Assembly: GCA_026545225.1 (NCBI GenBank)
Contig: CM048853.1
Span: forward strand, 15,130,755 to 15,194,754
DNA length: 64,000 nucleotides
Reading direction: 5' to 3'
Source of the DNA: Cornus controversa
Taxonomy: Eukaryota; Streptophyta; Magnoliopsida; Cornales; Cornaceae
Positions 11,282 through 21,959 of the stretch are shown here, piece after piece (the stretch's first letter is position 1; each line of letters begins with the position of its first letter). The translations under genes and the position numbers were made by a program. The notes beneath the pieces are model-generated. The model saw only the letters and a list, made by a program, of their open reading frames with translations. It had not been told where the DNA came from and did no database searches.

Positions 11282-12003
11282 CCTAGATAGGTTTTCTTGA
11301 TTTTTATCATGGATATGTTATGAGAGAATTTGAACCATGCAACTCCCTCTGTATGTACTTTAATGTAAGATCTATTGCATCATCATTAAAGACTTCTTGT
11401 AGTAAATGACTCTTATTCGACATGTTGCCTCACTTAATTCTCCTTAAACATCAAAGATTGAAGCTGTTGTATAACCAAGTTCTAACTCACTTTATGATTG
11501 TAATAATATATGAGGAAAATTTGTGTTCTTTTATATTTAGACTTGTGTAGGTTGATTTACGAGAATAACATGAATTGTAGTATGTCAATTTTTAAACAAG
11601 ATTTTGCCAATTTTTTTTAAAAATATTTGTCAGATTTATGATTTTAAACAAGTGTTGTTAATATAATATATATATATATATATTTGTGTCTAACTATTGG
11701 CAAATAACATTAATTTTAAATTATAATAAATTTTAATTATAAATAATAATAATAATATTTTAAAAGAAAACACTCAAACACGTTCGTGCCAAACATGTTT
11801 TTTAATTTCTGTTTCAATTTTTTTGCTAACAGTTGGACTTATCAAACATGTTTTGCATGTTTCTGTTTTAAAAAACTTAAAACAGATTTTCCTTGCCAAA
11901 CATGTTTTTGATTCTATTAAAAACACACTCATAACAAAACACTTGTTCTGTTTTAGACAAAAACAAAACATCAAAAACAAAACGCATGCCAAACGGGCCC
12001 TAT

Positions 12004-13938
12004 ATATATGGATATGATTTTGGCGAGCATTTGAAAAGCATGATTGTGATATGCTAGGTGTTCTATATGTTCTTATTACATATACGGTGACGGAATATAT
12101 ATGTGGTTATATATATTGTGAATGAAAAGCATGCTAGTTACTTGTAGTAAATGCATGTCTTGAGTGAAGCATGATGATATTTATGCTAGTGTAGGTGCAT
12201 ATGTGATTTATATGCATGATTTGACATGTACGTGATTACATGTGGGTTTACGTGAATAAAATGCATGCTATCTGTATATAGAAAATGTATGCATTGGTGA
12301 AGCATGACTAAAGTGTGCTTACGTGAAGTTTGTGAACATATGCGAGTTTTATGTTAGGTTTTACATGTATAGGTAGTCATACATGTGGCTTTGGCGAGGT
12401 GAAATGCATGCTTAGTGTTTTCATAACTTAATTATGCATTGTTTAGCATGACTCTTAGATGCTTGATTATTATATGTTTGAAATGCATATATGGGCCTGT
12501 TGTGAGGAGACGGGGAAGAGTGGTTGAATTGCCTAGAGTAGGTCAATACTCGGTGAGGGCATTGGAGTGGTTGAGTCACCTTGGAGTAGAGAATACTCGG
12601 TGACAAATTCTAAAATTTATCTAATCACCTCGGAGTAGAGCATACTCGGTGATGGCTCGATCACCTTGGAGTAGAGAATACTCGGTGACGAATTCGAAAA
12701 TGATCTAATCACCTCGGAGTAGAGAATACTCGGTGACAGATTTTGAAGCAGTCCGATCACCTCGGAGTAGAGAATACTCGGTGGCTGATTCTGTAGCAGT
12801 TCATCACCTCGGAGTAGAGAATACTCGGTGATGGATTCCGCAATTGTGTGAGAAGTGTCTCGGTCACATGGTTGGTTAAGAATCATGTTAGGGTGTCGGG
12901 TGGGACCTGAGAGAAAGTGAGACAAGTTTTTGGAAGTGCTTGCATTATTTATTGTGAAGTTTGCTATGTGTTTAACGCATTCTTATATATATGCGTTGCT
13001 TGTGAATGGACATGACATATGTTGGATATTTATTGCTTTTGAGCATGTTATACGGTTTGAATGCATCTTCATTGCATTTGAGATTGCTACTTGTTGAGTA
13101 GGAGACGTGGTGATTGATTTACATTGGTTATGTAAATGCTTTGACATATATGTTCTATATACATATTGATGATGGATGTTTATCGCCTATAAGCATTTTA
13201 AAAATGATGTCAAAAATCATATATAATAGATTTAAATGTTCATATGTGCTAGGACTGCCATATGCATTGTTGGTTCATGTATGCTAGGAGGAGCATGACT
13301 TTAAATATTGTGATATATTTAAGTGCATGTATATTTTTGAGAATATGTGAGGATCGACCTGCTACAGTGGTGATAGTATGATTCTACATACCTTGTTGGG
13401 CCTTTGAGCTCACCCCCTCCCAGGTTTTGCAGTTATTTCTGATTACGGAGTTAGTTAGGGGACTGACGGCACCGGTTGCAGAGGTAGTGTCTAGAGTTCT
13501 TAGAATCTGATGTATGTCCAGGATAATGGATAGATAGACGCATTACATTTGGATTAAATGTATGAAGCGATTATGTTGATTCAGTTCCTTCAGTTATATT
13601 TTATTCATGTGATGTATAATACGGACATTCAAGGACTGAGACATGTATATTTTTGATTATATTATGCATGTTGTAGAAATGCTGGGGGGACACTTGCCCA
13701 GAAATGTCCATTTTTATTGTTAGATATAAATGCTGGGGGAACACGTGCCCAGAAGTGTCCATATGAATTTAAAGCAGGTATAGCATGCCAGGATCTGATT
13801 TATTAGAACGGGTCATGCCCAATTTTCGTAAACATAATAGGAAATTGAGGTTGTATGATCAGGTGATGGTTATGTCGTGAGGGTGATCTCACGGAGTTCA
13901 CACCTCGGTTTCCAGGTCTCTGGAATCGGGGCGTGACA
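12004..13938 (+). repeat. Right half of the C LTR, no gene
   Basis: TGCAT/ATGC-rich AT sequence surrounds the hairpin array at 12515-12835 and ends at GGGGCGTGACA. Around 13680-13760 it carries GCTGGGGG(A)ACAC...GCCCAGAA(A/G)TGTCCAT, the reverse-complement counterpart of ATGGACACTTTTGGGCATGTG in the B LTR near 14380. This supports common ancestry of the C and B LTRs in opposite orientation. Confidence 0.7.
12515..12835 (+). repeat. Seven-unit hairpin array in C LTR
   Basis: About seven units of the type TCACCTCGGAGTAGAGAATA followed by CTCGGTGA are spaced by 15-25 bp. Each unit is an imperfect palindrome: TCACC pairs with GGTGA and GAGTA with TACTC around a short loop. The first unit is degenerate. 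The B LTRs carry the same array on the other strand. Confidence 0.88.
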
Positions 13939-13941
13939 GAA

Positions 13942-13954
13942 TGGTATCAGAGCC
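13942..13954 (+). other. Primer binding site of C (tRNA-Met type)
   Basis: TGGTATCAGAGCC follows LTR-like end CGTGACA after three bases. This is the common plant initiator tRNA-Met primer site. It lies only 91 bp before the right end of C, which is abnormal. Confidence 0.8.
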
Positions 13955-15167
13955 TGGTACCTTATAAAGGGTAAAAAGGGTCCATTGGGACTAATGGACG
14001 GGTTAACCTCCGGTTTCCTGGGAGTCGGGGGATCGGGGCGTTACACTGAAAGTACCTGGGCCTGAATTTTTTTTGACAGCATTCCTCAACCTGACTTCAA
14101 ATGCTAATATCTCACAATTCGTAAGTCTGTTTGACTTGAAATTTTACATAGATCATCCTTAACATGTCTAGTTTCCAACCCAATTTGAATCACCCAAAAA
14201 TACCAACTATAACTCATGTTATACTCGATTTAGTGAGTGTAGGTCAGATTTCCAACCATTGCACCAAAACATGCATAACATTCTCAATTTAAATCCAAAC
14301 AAGGTCCATGACCCATCAAATCGAAGCTAACACAATTATCTTACTATATACATAAATTTCATTCACTCATGGAACTCAAAATGGACACTTTTGGGCATGT
14401 GTCCCCCCCAATGGCTACTTTAATGCCTTAATGGCCATCAGGTAAATTCACATAACATGCATTTCATACTTGAAATGTAATTCCATCTATTTTTCTTACC
14501 ATATTCACCACACAACTCATGCATACATACTTTCCATACTCCATTTGCTCATGATTAATCATACAAGAAATCATAGCTAAAAAAGAAAATGGTCTTATGG
14601 TACCATACATCTCCAACACACACTTTTCTCAAAAGGGTACATATCATTCATATGGTTTCTTCCAAGTTTATAGTCATTACAAGAATTCATGCATAAATTT
14701 CAAAATACAACAAATTCTACCAAGACAACAACTAATTCATTACCGTGCCACAAGCCGGCACAGATAGCCAAATGCACAACTGTCCAAAATATAGCAAAAT
14801 ATAACTGGAATTCTTCTTGGACACTCATGTCCCATCCGTCATCGGCGCTTTATCTGTAAAATATTTAGAATAAAGGGGTGAGCACCACTGCGGCTTAGTA
14901 GAGATACCCCAACCCACCTAAGTGCCGACCCGACACGACCTACATGAATGCATGTCACAACATTTCATGTATCATTCAACATACATCATATTCACTCACA
15001 ACAATGCATATATATATATATAGGGATGCATTAAACACGTATCATGCTTCATAATTTAAAATGAAAGCAATATCACACACTTGTCTCCCCCTCGAACTCA
15101 ACCCGATAACCTAACATGATTCTTGACCAAATCATGAAACTTAGACCCTTTCCACACCATTCCAACT

Positions 15168-15470
15168 CCGCCACCGAGTATTTACCTACTCCAAGGTGGA
15201 TAGACCACCGTCATCGAGTATTTACCAACTCCAAGATGACTTGGCCCCTTTTCTTGAATTCTCACCGAGTATTTACCTACTCCAAGGTGAGTAAACCACA
15301 ATCATCGAGTATGTACCTACTCCAAGGTGATTGGGTAGCCTTTTTAGAATCTCCACCGAGTATTTACCTACTCCCAGGTGAGTAAACCACCATCACCAAG
15401 TATTTACCTACTCCAAGGTGATGTAACTACTCCAACGCCCTCACCGAGTATTGTCCTACTCTAGGCCATT
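15168..15470 (-). repeat. Seven-unit hairpin array in B left LTR
   Basis: Seven units of CACCGAGTATTTACCTACTC followed by CAAGGTG are spaced by about 10-25 bp. TCACC/GGTGA and GAGTA/TACTC pair in each unit. Several compensating differences (for example CATCGAG with AAGATGAC) suggest decay rather than perfect maintenance. The same seven units occur in the right LTR. Confidence 0.9.
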
Positions 15471-16663
15471 CAACCACACTTCCCCATTTTCTCACAACGC
15501 CCCAAATATATGCATTTCGAACATATACATATCTAGCATTTAATTTCATGCTCCACAATGCACATGCTAATTAATGAAACACCTAGCATGCATTTCATCT
15601 CCATAAAGCCACACACATATTTACCTATACATGTGAAACCTGGCATATTATACACATATGCACATAAATCCCATTTAAGCACATTTTAATTATGCTTCAC
15701 CAATGCATACATTTTCTATACAAATATGGCATGCATTTAACTCACTTACAACATATAACATATATATGTCTCACATTTGCACATAATTATACATGTACAC
15801 CACATTAGGCACATAAGCATATATGCTCTCATTCTCCCACATTCTTATGCATTTATCCCTCACATCATGCATACTAGGAGATACACATCTATTGCATAGA
15901 AGATATTCAAGAGAAGAAGAAAACACCTTATCCCACCCTTCTTACATCTCTAAAAAATGCAATACACACCCTTAGCTCTCACCACTTCACCCGAAACCCT
16001 AGAATCGACAAGTAGATGAGAAAGAACACCCCTACCTCGAAAATGAAGACCTTCCAAGTACTTCACCAATTTTCCAGCGATGTCCACCTTGCCGAATCGT
16101 AACTTTGTTTGGTTTAAATGGAAGCCCTAGCCATCCCCTACGTATCTGCCTTCTTCGGCGAAACCCGAATCGCACCCGAACGGCTCCAAAATGTAGAGAG
16201 AAGGTAGAGAGGAAAAGAGGGAAATGTTAGAGAGAGAAGGATCCGTGTGAAATGGCTGGGATCAACCTCAGTCAGATATTTAAAATATCTAAGGCATGGA
16301 AAATGACTAAAATGCCCCCGGTCACTTAACGTACCCTCCCGGGCTCCGTTTTGGATTTCGAAAACTCCTACGGTCTCGAAATCACTTCCTCTACTCTCTA
16401 AACATTTCATCTAAGCCATTCTCAAAAATAAATATTTCTGAGAATTTTTCAGATTCCCGGGCCCACTTAAGTTGCATCCCGGGCCCCGATTTGACCAAAA
16501 AGTCAAACTTCTCCAAATCTCCCAAAAAATTTCCAAAACCTTTATAACACTTCCCAAACATGTTCCCCGCATTCAAAACATGTTAAACATGACTCAAAAT
16601 GCATTTATGACAATTATTATGTGAAAAATGCAAAACCAGCCAAAATTGGTCACGGTCTCTACA

Positions 16664-16680
16664 ACCTCCCCTCCTTAAAG
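16664..16680 (-). other. Polypurine tract of B
   Basis: On the - strand CTTTAAGGAGGGGAGGT lies directly before the LTR start TGTAGAGACC. Such a tract primes second-strand DNA synthesis. Confidence 0.85.
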
Positions 16681-16689
16681 GAATTTCGT

Positions 16690-18024
16690 CCCCGAAATTT
16701 AGGAACATACCTCAAGTAGAAAATAACTCAGGATACTTTGAGCGGACTTCTTGTTCTCGCTCCCACGTAGCCTCCTTGACTCCGTGCTGCCTCCAAAGGA
16801 CTTTTAGCAATGGAATGGTCTTGCCCCGAAGCACTTGCTCCCTAGTATCCAAAATCTGTATCAGTCTCTCCTCGTAAGACACGTCCTCCTCCACCTCAAG
16901 ATCTGTCTAATCTAACACGTGTGAAGGATCTGGCTCATATTTTCTCAACATCAAAATGTGGAAAGTATTGTGCACACTTGACAATTGCGGCGGCAATGCC
17001 AAGAGGTATACAACCTCACCCACACGATCCAATATTTCAAATGGGCCGATAAAGCGTGGGGCTAGCTTCCCGCTATGTCCAAACCTCATCAAACCCCAGC
17101 GTGGTGAGACCTTCAAGAAGACATGATCCCCCACCTCAAATGCTAAAGGCCTCCGCCTTCTGTCGGCATAGCTTTTCTGACGACTCTGAGCCGTAAGCAA
17201 ACGCCGCCGTATGATCTTAATCTTTTTTGTAGTCTCTCTGACTATATCTGGCCCCAAAGCCAATGTCTCACCAACCTCTATCCAACAAACTGGTGACCTA
17301 CAAGGTCTACCGTACAAAGCCTCATATGGAGCCATCTCAATACTAGCTTGGTAGCTATTATTGTATGCAAACTCCACCAATGGAAGGTGATCCTCCCAAC
17401 TGCCTCAAAAATCAAGTGCACATGCTCTAAGCATATCCTCCAAGACCTGTATAGTACGCTCTGACTGACCATCTATCTAAGGATGGAAAGCCGTACTAAA
17501 ATGGAGGTCCGTATCAAGTGCAGCCTGAAAACTCTACCAAAATTGTGACATGAATCTCGGATCTCTATCAGATACAATGGAAACTGGCACTCCGTGCAGT
17601 CACAAAATCTGATCAATGTACAACCGACTAAGAATATCCACATCATCTGTCACTCAAATAGGAAGGAAATGAGCCACCTTAGTCAATCCATCCACAATGA
17701 CCCAAATCACGTCATGACTCTTTCTCGTCCTAGGTAACCTCGTCACAAAATTCATAGTGACGTGTTCCCACTTCAACATAGCTACTGGTAAAGGCTGTAA
17801 CAAACCTGCACTTGTTGACAAGTGAGGCACCTTGCAATAAACCGTGCGATGTCCTTTCTCATACCCTTCCACCAAAACTGTCTACGAAGGTTGTGTTACA
17901 TCTTGGTACCACCGGGATGTACTATAAGTCTGGAGCTATGAAACTCCCTCAAAACCTCATCCCTACAAGCCAATGGAACAACCATTCTACCTCTGAACCT
18001 CAGACCTCCGTCTGAATGGATAAC
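16690..18024 (-). pseudogene. Element B integrase with C-terminal chromodomain
   Basis: Read on the - strand from 18024: end of the zinc-binding region, catalytic core (EHVTMNFVTRLPRT, then SDRDPRFMS, then a broken GQSERT box), an integrase C-terminal region (GPFEILDRVGEVVYLLALPP), and a chromodomain at about 16710-16865 (YEERLIQILDTREQVLR, then KVLWRQHGVKEATWE). The chromodomain can bind modified histones and guide integration to heterochromatin; with this layout it marks Tekay/Del chromoviruses. The first catalytic aspartate reads N, and there are several stops (for example TAG just before the DGQSER box). D separates this piece from the pol part at 25483. Inactive. Confidence 0.9.
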
Positions 18025-19453
18025 TGATTCGTGTGTGAGTGTGACTCAAAAAGTATATCAATTAAAAATTTCCACACTTCGCAATAGAACGAATTTCTTG
18101 CAGAATAGGGCTATCGAAAGGGGTATCGTACCTCAGGGACTGTGGTCAGATTGAGTTGAATTGTTAGGACTAATTCTAATTAAATTTAAAAGAAATAAAT
18201 TCTGATTTTTAATTCTAAATTAACTAATGAAGCAATTGAACAAAAGAAAGAAAAACTAAGGAGTGTAGAGAATATAAGATAAGTCTAGGGTTATTGATTT
18301 CACCACTAACTTCACAATCAATGGTCAATTGAACTAACTATGAGGCATCATATCATGCATAAGTGGTGTCGGTGGTTACAAGCTCACCTCCATCCATCAA
18401 GAAGATAACATATGATTAAGGCTAAGTCATGGACTATATTCGATTGGCATGGGCCATCTGCCTAACTACTCTAATCTAAGGTGCAGTATGGTTCATCTTC
18501 TCTAGGCATAATCCATCAAAGCTTTTAATAATATATTCAGTGAAAACCATTATGTAATAATCACTCTCATGATCACAGAAAATAAGAGGGACGAGTTCAA
18601 TAACAACAATCAAGTATCTAAGACAAGATAAGAAATCATTGAAACTAAATTTATAAGACTTTTATTGCTCAATTCTATAATAAGAATCCTCTAAATTACA
18701 CAATCTATGAATGAATACAAAAATCCCCAATATTTAGAACAATCAAACCAGTGATGTTTAGTTAGGACTTCATCAAAACCCTGGTGGTTGAACTAGCCGC
18801 TCATGATACGCCTTGTTCTCCAATGATTCTCCACTTCAAAAGCTCTTCAAAGCTGCTTTCAAGCCTCCCAATACAGCCCCAATTTGTCACTTTAAATAGC
18901 CAAGAGAATACATCAAAGTCCTAATCCAATTAGGAATTAATTAGGTTTTCCCGCAACACAATCAAGTGGGTTTTTCCTACTGACTTCGGCCCAAATTTTG
19001 ACCCACTAGAAGTCCGATTTACGGAATTTTTGTGAAATATAAAAGTGTGCAGAATCAAATTTTGTTCAACTTTAAGCAAGAATTAAGTCAATTTGAGGCT
19101 CGAAAATAAGACTTTTGGCCGGTTTTCCAAAATGGGATTAAGACTGTATTATGCGCAGATTTGGGCTTCAGGCTTGAAACCTTCTTAAGCAGTTGTAATT
19201 CTCTTGGACCTCTTCCTTTGGCTGATTTGAGTTAAAATATGGAGTTCAATGGATCCCTTTGATGTAGGCTTCATCTAACCATCTTGCATGTCATCTTTAA
19301 AAGCCTAAAATCACAGTTTTAACTGAAATAATCATTAAGGCCCTGAAAATACAGAAAACACTAAAACGAAGTAAAATAACAAAATAATCTATCACTAAGA
19401 GAATAAAATATGCCCGTTAAGAGGCTAGAATGCGTAACATTCAACGCCGATCA
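18025..19453 (-). repeat. Element D 3' LTR
   Basis: It starts TGATTCGTGTGTGAG on the + strand and ends CAACGCCGATCA. It is very similar to 24048-25477 with scattered differences, clearly more than the two seen between the LTRs of E. Confidence 0.95.
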
Positions 19454-19466
19454 CACCCCCAAACTT
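19454..19466 (-). other. Polypurine tract of D
   Basis: AAGTTTGGGGGTG on the - strand lies directly before LTR start TGATCGGCG. It is identical to the tract of E and F. Confidence 0.9.
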
Positions 19467-19990
19467 ACATATTGCTAGTCCCTTAGCAATAGAATAAAAT
19501 AAAACTAAAACAAAAAAAACTACTAAACACTAACTAAACTACCCAACTCCACTTTCGTGGGAGAAACGATTGCATTTAGCATATGCAACAAGCCTTTAAA
19601 CCCCTAGGTTCCCCCTAGTGGACGAGTATAGTCTCGTGAGGGTTTTCAGAAATGTTACCCACAAACATTCAAGATTCTGTTTCAACATTAATTCAAGAAG
19701 AAGATTACAATATATAGTTACAAACTTGCATTCAAGAATAATTTCAAACTTTCAAATTCCACAATTCAAATCAATGGTCCCACACATAATTCACATCAAC
19801 ATATCTCAAAATAATCAACTCTAGCTCCCTCGTGTAAAGTGAACTAGCAGTCATCTTATGTAGCATAACCCAGCTCTGAATATATTAAGGCACATACCCC
19901 TTAAACTCACTAGCTCTCCTTATTGAAATCATACTTCCTAACATGAATTCTTGACTTTTTCAATTTTTTTTTTCATCATTCTTTTTTTTT

Positions 19991-20270
19991 TCATTGCTTT
20001 ATTGGTTGTGCAATGTCTTGATCTATTAAGCTTTCTGAAAGATCCATGTTGCAAGCTTTCAGTCAGTGACTCCCAAACCAGATGGCTTTAGGGCACTAGG
20101 CTTTAAGATACCTCGAAGACCTAATTACTCGAATCAGTCAGGCTACAAATCAAGACAACCAATGCTCATCTTTTCTCACCCTTTCACTTTTGACGCGAAC
20201 ACTCTGTGCTTCCTGAGGCATAGAGGCCCGGTTACTCATGAAAAGGATCAAATTGATTTGCTTATTCATC
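19991..20270 (-). other. Conserved 3' block of the E family (copy in D)
   Basis: About 280 bases are closely similar to 39858-40135 in E and 53426-53705 in F. They include the hairpin CTGAAAG...CTTTCAG and the phrase GTTCGCGTCAAAAGTGAAAG. Neither strand looks convincingly coding. Function unknown. Confidence 0.75.
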
Positions 20271-21483
20271 ACATTTTTTGTTCTTTTTTTTTTTCATCTC
20301 TTTTTTTTTCATTGAAGTCAAGTAACACATCATCGGTACTCATTCTCAAGAGATACTAATTAATATCAAGCATATGTAACTCAATAACTCAAAACCAAAG
20401 TATATACCCCATAAGACTATGCTAGTGTGTCTGTGCATGTAAGGAAACTAAAATTAATCACTCCAAAGCATGTTATTGCAAACCATGATTAAAACCACTT
20501 AATTTAAACCACAGTTTTCAAAGATTTAAAACATACTCAAAAATTGCAAGTTATGCACCTACATAAGGTATTAATCCTTTAAATAATGTCAAAACATTCT
20601 ATCTAAAAATAAAACAAAATAAAATAAAATAAACAAACTAAGAAAATAAAATAAAATAAAATCCTAATACAAAAATATTTTCACACAAATTTCCCCCATA
20701 TGCAATAAGCACACAAATAGGCATCGCCTCACCCCCAAACTTAAACTGTACATTGTCCTCAATGTACACCCAATTAAAGCATAGAGAAGAGTAAGAACGA
20801 TGTTACCAGGACCAAGGAGTAGTGGCAAAAAAATAGAGCACACAAAGTTGTAAGAAGGCAATGCAAGCACACCCCCAAACTTGGATGTTAAAACCTGTCA
20901 AAACAAACCACTATACCCCAAAGATCAAGTGAAATAGTATGGGTGAAAGTAAATATGAATTTTTTTTTTCTTTTTTCTTTTTTTTTAAACTGAAGAAAGA
21001 AAGAAAGAAAAAAACAATATGAAAAATAAAATAAAGAAGAAAAGAAAAAATAAAAAAAATAAAAATACAAAAGATAGTTACCTCCGAAAAAATCAAGGAG
21101 AAGGTGGTGTCGAGACATCTAAGTCAAGGCCAGAATGGAGCATCAAAATCAACCAACTAGTCCACAATCAAGTTGCAATGTCCTCCCCCAAACTTGTAGC
21201 ACAAAACCCCTCAAAGAAATCACCCCACTTCCATAATTAATTCACACCTCTTGTGAAGAAGGAAATATGAAAAAGTTGAACTTTTAATGATGAAGGAGAA
21301 TAAAAAGTTGGAATTAATGATGATGGTGATGATCAAGTAGTGTTATGGAAGATTCTTAGAGTGTATTTTGATGTTGGAGAGGCACAAAAAGTCACCAAAG
21401 TGATGTATTTTCAAGTGGGAGCATATAAGTATTGAAGAGGGAGCAAAAATAGCAAAATAGAGTAGATTGGGCATTCAGGGGCT

Positions 21484-21598
21484 GGGGCGATCGATCCCCC
21501 TAGGGCTGGGCGATCGATCGCCCAGCTGGTTGCTCTCCCAGCTTGGGGAAAAATGGGGGCGATCGATCCCCCCTTGCTTGGGCGATCGATCCCCCCGG
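21484..21598 (-). repeat. GATCGATC near-palindrome block in D
   Basis: Four copies of a 15-17 bp near-palindrome such as GGGCGATCGATCGCCC, matching the four-copy blocks of E (37221-37335) and F (50781-50896). Confidence 0.88.
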
Positions 21599-21959
21599 CT
21601 GATGCCTGTTTTGCCCTCCATCGCCCAAGGTCGACCGGGACGTGTATTTTTGGAGTCTCCATCGCCCAAGGTCGACTGAGAGCTCGTTTTTTCCCCCGTC
21701 TTGAGTCCAAATACCTCGGTACACCTCTTGGCATCCTCCAGAAGCAACTTATACATCAAAAACTCAAAGAAAAAACATTAAAACGCAACTAGAATTGAAA
21801 GAAACTAAAGAAAAACATAAACTAAAAATAAAAATAAAATAAAATAAAATAAAATAAAAATAAAAATAAAAGAAAACTAAAGAAATTAAAGGATAGAAAT
21901 ACATACAAATCCTACAATTTAAAGTCCGTAGGTGACAGTCATCGACTTGAATTGAAAGT

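Larger units (their letters stand above)
7330..12000. mobile_element. Element T: candidate non-autonomous DNA transposon inside C
   Basis: The two ends are imperfect inverted repeats of about 40 bp. The left begins GGCGCTGTTCGG and the right, read on the - strand, begins GGGCCCGTTTGG; both continue ATGC and then T/G-rich sequence. TAT (or CTAT if the end is set one base earlier) flanks both sides at 7327-7329 and 12001-12003, a possible short target duplication. LTR-like sequence of C lies on both sides. T is about 3.2 kb without nested S2 and shows no transposase. It contains exon-like fragments, as in gene-capturing transposons. The superfamily (Harbinger-, hAT- or Mutator-like) is not settled; a 3-bp duplication would favour Harbinger or CACTA. 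Confidence 0.5.
5379..14045 (+). mobile_element. Element C: Tekay-like LTR unit of unusual structure
   Basis: C starts TGTAAGGACCGG, ends GGGGCGTTACA and has a perfect TSD CTGAA (5374-5378 and 14046-14050). The other B LTR has the unoccupied site with one CTGAA at 29243-29247. Most of C looks like one long LTR (about 3.9 kb without nested T): TA microsatellites, a purine tract, G-rich leader-like DNA, TGCAT-rich sequence and the same hairpin array as B in opposite orientation. A tRNA-Met-type primer binding site lies at 13942-13954, right after an LTR-like end GGGGCGTGACA, yet only ~90 bp remain before the right terminus. The simplest reading is a 5' LTR, primer site and a scrap of 3' LTR after a large deletion. 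No gag or pol is present. Confidence 0.75.
5098..16663 (-). repeat. Element B 3' LTR, interrupted by C
   Basis: The LTR consists of 5098-5378 and 14051-16663, about 2.89 kb once C and one CTGAA copy are removed. It begins TGTAGTGCC and ends GGTCTCTACA on the + strand. The first part contains repeated CTTTCAG/CTGAAAG words (5207-5378). The second holds a seven-unit hairpin array (15168-15470) and TGCAT-rich AT sequence. It matches the right LTR at 28998-30979 plus 42187-43028. No gene is present. Confidence 0.92.
19454..21959 (-). other. Element D 3' non-coding region
   Basis: From right to left this holds UTR sequence matching E downstream of its pol frame, the GATCGATC palindrome block (21484-21598), A-rich stretches, two internal polypurine-like motifs (20730-20742 and 20870-20882), the conserved 3' block (19991-20270) and the true polypurine tract (19454-19466). 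The second reading frame seen in E is absent. Open frames here are low-complexity or antisense to the element and are not called genes. Confidence 0.8.

Noticed and set aside
12515-12835. Regularly spaced repeats resembling a CRISPR array
   Set aside because: Units are palindromic, spacers are short and similar to each other, no cas genes exist, and the context is a plant LTR.
20888-21240. Phe/Lys-rich frames in the A/T-rich region of D
   Set aside because: Low-complexity translation of poly-A/T runs in the 3' non-coding region.
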